Shown: positions 6,771 to 10,475 of the stretch, piece after piece | How the letters are laid out: every line of letters begins with the position of its first letter | How positions within the stretch are numbered: position 1 is the first letter of the stretch | DNA from: Deltaproteobacteria bacterium ADurb.Bin026 | GTDB lineage: Bacteria; Desulfobacterota; Syntrophorhabdia; Syntrophorhabdales; Syntrophorhabdaceae | NCBI GenBank assembly: GCA_002071245.1 | Contig: MWEV01000288.1 | Location: 1 to 10,475 of the forward strand | DNA length: 10,475 bases | Reading direction: 5' to 3' | Notes under the pieces: generated by a model | What the model saw: only the letters and a program-made list of their open reading frames with translations | Told to the model about the DNA's origin: nothing | Database searches by the model: none | Made by a program: the position numbers and the translations under genes

Positions 6771-6802
6771 ACTATTCTTTTCATCTCCTTCTTATGTGAT
6801 TT

Positions 6803-6824
6803 GCTGAGTGCTTCTTTTCTCAGC
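6803..6824 (-). repeat. Perfect six-base inverted repeat at the tupB stop
   Basis: GCTGAG and CTCAGC are separated by ten bases and overlap the TGA stop of the permease gene. An RNA hairpin here could influence coupling between permease and ATPase translation or mRNA decay. No T-tract follows, so it is not a terminator. Confidence 0.4.
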
Positions 6825-7518
6825 TTGGCCTTTTCCGCTGTTGCACAAATGTAAGTATTAGATTGACAAGAAAAGCCATCACAAGAAGGATAATGCTTAA
6901 AGCGATGGCAATGTCGAAATTCCCCTTGCTCGTTTCCATGACGGTAGCAGTGGTTAAGACACGGGTATATCCCTTAATATTCCCGCCGACCATAATTGAT
7001 GCGCCAACCTCTGAAATTACACCTCCAAACCCTGCCATAACGGCGGCTAGCAGAGGGAGCTTTGCCTCTTTGATCAATGTCCAGACCATTTGCAAACGAG
7101 TTGCACCCAGTGCGATAATCTGAAGCCTCAGTTTTCCCGGAAGCTGTTGCACCGAAGCGAGCGTGATACCCATTACTATAGGTGTTGCAATGATGGCCTG
7201 TGCTATGATCATCGCAGAAGGGGTATAGAGAATTTCAAGAAAGCCAAAGGGACCATTTCTCCATAAAAAAATTGTAACAAAAAGGCCGACTACAACAGGG
7301 GGAAGCCCCATTCCGGTATTAATGAGACTCACAACTATCTTTTTGCCTGGAAAACGTATCAGTGCAACAGCAGTGCCAAGGGAGATGCCGATAAAAAGGC
7401 TTATTAAAGTAGCGATCCCCGACACCTTTAATGAGAAAAGCGTTATTCCTATTACTTCGGAGTCAAGGCTAAAGAAAAGCAAAAAAGCCTTTACTATCCC
7501 TTCAATAATCAGATCCAT
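6820..7518 (-). CDS. tupB: Tungstate-type ABC importer permease (TupB-like)
   Basis: A 232-residue inner-membrane protein with about five or six hydrophobic segments, which forms the channel of an ABC oxyanion importer. The N-terminal half carries a membrane segment followed by SGIATLISLFIGISLGTAVA. The GMGLPPVVVGLF stretch at 69-80 is typical of ModB/TupB permeases. The cytoplasmic EAA loop that docks the ATPase runs from E151-A152 to EVGAS at 170-174. It is followed by IMVGGNIKGYTRVLTTA, which is characteristic of TupB. The length matches TupB (about 230). ATG 7518 follows a purine-rich AAAGGGA about 12 bases upstream, which is slightly far. It lies 51 bp after the binding-protein gene, in the same operon. 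Confidence 0.9.
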   Translation of the reverse strand: MDLIIEGIVKAFLLFFSLDSEVIGITLFSLKVSGIATLISLFIGISLGTAVALIRFPGKKIVVSLINTGMGLPPVVVGLFVTIFLWRNGPFGFLEILYTPSAMIIAQAIIATPIVMGITLASVQQLPGKLRLQIIALGATRLQMVWTLIKEAKLPLLAAVMAGFGGVISEVGASIMVGGNIKGYTRVLTTATVMETSKGNFDIAIALSIILLVMAFLVNLILTFVQQRKRPS

Positions 7519-7569
7519 TGTTTATTTAGATCCCTTTCCCAATTAATGCAAATTCAGATAAACTATCTT

Positions 7570-8427
7570 TTATTTCCCTAAATCTTCTACCTTTTTGCCT
7601 GCATCAGGGAAAAACAGAGGTGAACCGAACTTGTCCACACCGAATGTTTTTATAATTTCTTGGGTTTCTTTGGATACCATAAAATCTGCGAATGCCTTTC
7701 CGCCTGCTGAATTGACTTTGGTCCACCTGGCAGGATTTACTTCTATTACGTGATAGATATTCAGCAAAATTGAGTCGCCTTCAACGAGTATTCCGAGCGC
7801 AAGCCTTTTCTTGAGCGCAAGATATGTACCTCTGTCAGCAAGCGTGTAAGCCTTTTTTTCAGAGGCTATATTCAGGGTCTGGCCCATTCCAAGACCTGTT
7901 TGTTGATACCATTTTTCTTTTGTTGGGTCAATACCGGATTCCTTCCATATTACATTTTCTTTTACATGTGTTCCGGAATTATCCCCCCTCGATATAAATA
8001 GGCTATTTAATTTTGCAATTTTTTTAAAGGAATCAACGCTTGACTTGATGCCTTTTATGCCTGCAGGGTCCTTTTCCGGTCCAACGATTATAAAATCATT
8101 ATGCATGATAAGCCTTCTATTGATACCATATCCTTGCGAGACGAATTTAATCTCAGCATCAGGTGAGTGCACAAGCAGGACATCTGCTTCGCCCTTTTGG
8201 CCAATCGCCATTGCCTGCCCTGAACCAACTGCAATTGTTTTAACAAAATACCCGGTCTTTTTTTCAAAAATCGGAATAAGCACATCGAGAAGACCAGAAT
8301 CCTGTGTGCTTGTGGTTGTTGCAAGGATGATGTGTTTCTGTTGTGCTGATACCGAAGTCACAAAGTAAAGGCACGAAACAAACAATAAAATACTGAGTAC
8401 AATTGATATGTCTTTAAAACGCTTCAT
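7570..8427 (-). CDS. tupA: Tungstate-type periplasmic binding protein (TupA-like)
   Basis: A 285-residue exported binding protein that captures the oxyanion for the TupB/TupC importer. The N-terminus has a basic start, a hydrophobic core and a probable signal peptidase I site after SVSA (residue 28). The TupA hallmark TTTSTQDSGLLD lies at 37-48 and supplies Thr/Ser ligands in characterised homologs. GSGQA at 68-72 and RGDNSGTH at 147-154 are the other ligand-loop signatures. I chose ATG 8427 rather than the in-frame TTG five codons upstream because GAAGGAG lies six bases before it. It is preceded, with a 47-bp gap, by a paralog with a divergent ligand loop. Tungstate preference over molybdate is inferred from the TupA-type motif and cannot be proved from sequence. 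Confidence 0.9.
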   Translation of the reverse strand: MKRFKDISIVLSILLFVSCLYFVTSVSAQQKHIILATTTSTQDSGLLDVLIPIFEKKTGYFVKTIAVGSGQAMAIGQKGEADVLLVHSPDAEIKFVSQGYGINRRLIMHNDFIIVGPEKDPAGIKGIKSSVDSFKKIAKLNSLFISRGDNSGTHVKENVIWKESGIDPTKEKWYQQTGLGMGQTLNIASEKKAYTLADRGTYLALKKRLALGILVEGDSILLNIYHVIEVNPARWTKVNSAGGKAFADFMVSKETQEIIKTFGVDKFGSPLFFPDAGKKVEDLGK

Positions 8428-8474
8428 GGTGTTCTCCTTCAAAATTTATTTAACCTTTTGATTTAATTTGATTA

Positions 8475-9332
8475 TTATTTACTAATTTCCTGTGCTTTTA
8501 TCCATTCCTTCGAATTTGGGAAAAACAATGGACATCCGTATTTATCCTTGCCAAATTCTTTTATGACTGCCTGACCTTTGTCGGGCGAGATCAGCCATTT
8601 CACAAAAATCATTGTATCTTCATAATTTACCTTTGGAAATTTTTTTGGATTGACTGGTATTAAGGTTATATAATTCAGCAAAACGTTATCTTTTTCTACC
8701 AGTACATCAAGTTTAATCTCGTTTTTAATAGCAAGAAATGTGGCACGGTCAATAACTGTATATGCCTTTTTTTGGTCTGTAAAACGAAGAGTTGGTGCGT
8801 TTCCTGCAAATCCTTTTTCAAAAATCGTGTACCAACTGCCCGATGGTTTTAAACCTGCCTTTTCCCACAAGACCATTTCAGCGACATGGGTGCCCGACTT
8901 GTCCCCGCGGCTGATGAATATTGCCTGTTTATCAACAATTTTTTTAAGTGCTTCAGTAGCACTTTTTATCCCCCTGATGCCTGCAGGGTCATCAGCAGGG
9001 CCTACAATAATGAAATCGTTATACATCAAATCTATTCTCTCTGTTCCAAAGCCTTCCTGAACGAATTTTTCTTCGAGTGATTTTGCATGTGCCATTACGA
9101 GATCGATATTGCCTTTTCTTGCGATGTTAAGTGCTGCCCCTGTACCGGCACCTACATGCCTAACCCTTATGCCGGTTTCTTTTTCAAAACTGTTTTCAAG
9201 TACTTCGACAATCCCTGAGTCTATTGGGCCTATTGTACTTGATAAAAGTACAAACTTGTTTCCTTCAGCCCAAACAAGGCAAGGCAGCAGAATGATTGAT
9301 AGGGCGATGACTGGAAAAAGTAATTTTTTCAT
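8475..9332 (-). CDS. Second TupA-like binding protein with an altered ligand loop
   Basis: A 285-residue exported paralog of the next gene and probably first in the operon. Its signal peptide ends with a likely cleavage site at VWA (residue 22). The overall pattern matches TupA, including NDFIIVGP, DPAGI and RGDKSGTH (141-148). The first ligand loop differs: SSTIGPIDSG at 31-40 stands where TupA has TTTSTQDSG. The third Thr becomes Ile, the Ser becomes Gly, and a Pro is introduced. The next loop, GAGTGAAL, carries a two-residue insertion relative to GSGQA in the neighbour. These changes fall where the oxyanion is held in TupA, so a different ligand or affinity is inferred. The ATG at 9332 has AGGGG upstream. 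It may share TupB/TupC with the neighbouring TupA, since no second permease is nearby. Confidence 0.85.
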   Translation of the reverse strand: MKKLLFPVIALSIILLPCLVWAEGNKFVLLSSTIGPIDSGIVEVLENSFEKETGIRVRHVGAGTGAALNIARKGNIDLVMAHAKSLEEKFVQEGFGTERIDLMYNDFIIVGPADDPAGIRGIKSATEALKKIVDKQAIFISRGDKSGTHVAEMVLWEKAGLKPSGSWYTIFEKGFAGNAPTLRFTDQKKAYTVIDRATFLAIKNEIKLDVLVEKDNVLLNYITLIPVNPKKFPKVNYEDTMIFVKWLISPDKGQAVIKEFGKDKYGCPLFFPNSKEWIKAQEISK

Positions 9333-9423
9333 AAATACACCCCTATTAAAGATTTTATTTTGTTATAACCTTTTTTATTGCGATAATAAATCATAATAAT
9401 TATAAATAAAAACTGCTTATTAC

Positions 9424-9439
9424 TTATTATCACTAATAA
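9424..9439. promoter_or_regulatory. Palindrome in the divergent control region (candidate operator)
   Basis: TTATTA and TAATAA flank TCAC, giving a 16-base dyad in the AT-rich stretch between the tup operon and its divergent regulator. It lies 27 bp upstream of the regulator's -35 box. A second perfect palindrome, GTTATAAC, is at 9362-9369, closer to the binding-protein gene. In such AT-rich DNA short palindromes arise by chance, so binding of the divergent regulator is only a suggestion. Confidence 0.3.
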
Positions 9440-9465
9440 TAACATTATATTACATATTATTTTAT

Positions 9466-9494
9466 TTGCAAATTCTGACCGATTTCCATATAAT
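9466..9494 (+). promoter_or_regulatory. Strong promoter of the regulator gene, predicted leaderless
   Basis: TTGCAA (9466-9471) and a perfect TATAAT (9489-9494) are separated by 17 bp. Six bases follow before the ATG at 9501, so transcription should start at or beside the A of the start codon. There is no Shine-Dalgarno sequence, as expected for a leaderless mRNA. Confidence 0.65.
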
Positions 9495-9500
9495 AATTTC

Positions 9501-10376
9501 ATGGAGATTCTTTCTGCCAAGGACTTGTCCAAATATCTTAAAATAAATGAGAAAAAGATCTATAAGCTTGTTCAGGAATCAAAGCTGCCACATGTCAAGA
9601 TTGGCGGAAAAATAGCCTTCTCCAAAGAATTGATAGATAAATGGATATTGGAAAGTACTGAAAAGGAAAAGAATATATTTATTGCTGGCAGCGACGATGT
9701 ACTACTGAGGCGTATTATAGATATGTATAATTCAAGTAATCATGCGTCTACAATATTTTATGCGCCTGTTGGCAGCATGAACGGTCTCAAAATATTAAAA
9801 AATGGTGGGGCGACCATGTCTTGCGTCCATATTTTGGACATTGAAAAAAGAGAATACAATGTTTCTTATTTAGAGCGTTATCTATCGAAAAATGCCCATG
9901 TTGTATTGCATCTTTTTGTAAGAGAGCAGGGTATATATTTACAGAAAGGCAACCCAAAGGGCATTAAAACCATAGGGGATATTGCCTCAAAAAAGGCAAC
10001 ATTTGTAAACAGAAAAAAGGGTTCCGGGACCAGGCTCCTTTTTGACTATTTACTTTTTGAGAAGAAGTTGGACTCATCGGAAATCTTGGGTTACAAGGAC
10101 GAGGTGGAATCGCATTTCCAGGCAGGATTGCATGTACTGAAGGGCAATGCAGATGTCTCATTCGGTATAAGAAACATTGCCTACACCCTTGGGTTGGACT
10201 TTATACCGTTATTTAATGAACATTTTCATATGGTTATCCCTGAAGAGCATTACCGCAGTCAATTTGTAAAATCTTTTCTATCATCCTTCGAACAGTCAGT
10301 GTTTTTGTCGCACATAAAAGATTTTGCCGGGTACGACATTGCAATGACTGGGAGTGTAATCTATCCTAATACTTAG
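9501..10376 (+). CDS. One-component regulator: excisionase-type HTH plus PBP-like sensor domain
   Basis: A 291-residue cytoplasmic protein. Residues 1-50 form an excisionase/MerR-like helix-turn-helix (LSAKDLSKYLKI, then KIYKLVQESKLPHVKIGGK and an FSKELIDKWI end). Residues from about 58 to 285 match the PBP-like domain found in bacterial and archaeal regulators linked to molybdate or tungstate genes. Its marks are APVGSMNGL at 88-96, H110, REQGIYLQKGNP at 141-152, and the GSGTR ligand signature at 174-178, which resembles the SGT of TupA. The sensor domain probably binds an oxyanion or pterin-type ligand; which one is not known from sequence. It is transcribed divergently from the tup-type operon, so control of that operon and of itself is likely. 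ATG 9501 is the first residue of the HTH and has no ribosome site, consistent with a leaderless transcript. Confidence 0.85.
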   Translation: MEILSAKDLSKYLKINEKKIYKLVQESKLPHVKIGGKIAFSKELIDKWILESTEKEKNIFIAGSDDVLLRRIIDMYNSSNHASTIFYAPVGSMNGLKILKNGGATMSCVHILDIEKREYNVSYLERYLSKNAHVVLHLFVREQGIYLQKGNPKGIKTIGDIASKKATFVNRKKGSGTRLLFDYLLFEKKLDSSEILGYKDEVESHFQAGLHVLKGNADVSFGIRNIAYTLGLDFIPLFNEHFHMVIPEEHYRSQFVKSFLSSFEQSVFLSHIKDFAGYDIAMTGSVIYPNT

Positions 10377-10475
10377 ATCGATAAAGGGCTATGGTCGAAT
10401 TTTTTTAAGAAATGTAACTATAAAGCCAAAGCGAGAAATTAATATACAAAAACCCGAAATTACTGTATATAAATC
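10377..10475. other. Non-coding tail after the regulator gene
   Basis: The last 99 bases contain no convincing gene. A short, imperfect TCGA/TCGA stem before a run of seven T (10400-10406) is the only terminator-like element, and its stem is too short to call. Confidence 0.4.

Noticed and set aside
8428..8442. TTG start five codons upstream for the TupA-like gene
   Set aside because: It overlaps the GAAGGAG ribosome site serving ATG 8427, where the signal peptide begins naturally.
9371..9460. AT-rich repeats between the tup operon and the regulator as an origin or CRISPR-like array
   Set aside because: The repeats are simple TTATTA-type low-complexity runs without regular spacing or conserved spacers.
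10378..10406. Intrinsic terminator after the regulator gene
   Set aside because: Only a four- or five-pair stem can be drawn before the T-run, too weak to claim.

Overview
The window looks like a chromosomal segment from an anaerobic Gram-negative bacterium. A Desulfobacterota (deltaproteobacterial) or Nitrospirota-like lineage is my best guess, and it is inference only. The grounds are low-to-moderate GC by eye, a tungstate-type ABC importer (tungstoenzymes are common in anaerobes), a corrinoid/zinc methyltransferase-like protein, and two Sec-exported binding proteins. I saw no rRNA, tRNA, insertion sequence or CRISPR array, and no gene-free gap reaches 300 bases.

Layout. (1) 1-557, minus: N-terminal part of NAD kinase, cut by the window edge. 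(2) 723-1751, minus: a MetE/MtaA-type zinc methyltransferase-like protein. (3) 1752-1910: a divergent promoter region with two back-to-back TTGACA boxes embedded in a perfect 9-bp inverted repeat. (4) 1911-6027, plus: a four-gene cluster of a short CstA-family transporter, a 90-residue unknown protein and two tandem ArsA/Get3-like ATPases. (5) 6030-9332, minus, convergent with the previous cluster: a tungstate-type ABC operon, read as tupA-like paralog, tupA, tupB, tupC. (6) 9333-9500: an AT-rich divergent control region. (7) 9501-10376, plus: a one-component regulator joining an excisionase-type helix-turn-helix to a periplasmic-binding-protein-like sensor domain.

How the parts work together. 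The tup genes form a complete importer (two binding proteins, permease, ATPase). The divergent regulator, whose sensor domain belongs to the same general fold as the binding proteins, is the obvious candidate to control it in response to the oxyanion or a related ligand.

The most unusual part is the cstA cluster. The two ArsA-like ATPases carry different, nearly complementary losses of nucleotide-handling residues. The first keeps both switch-I aspartates but has DLVPLGH in place of DTAPTGH. The second keeps DTAPT but has Asn at both switch-I Asp positions, including the one matching Get3 Asp57. There are no arsenic genes nearby. I propose that the two ATPases act as an asymmetric pair serving the transporter and its small hydrophobic partner. 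This is a hypothesis.
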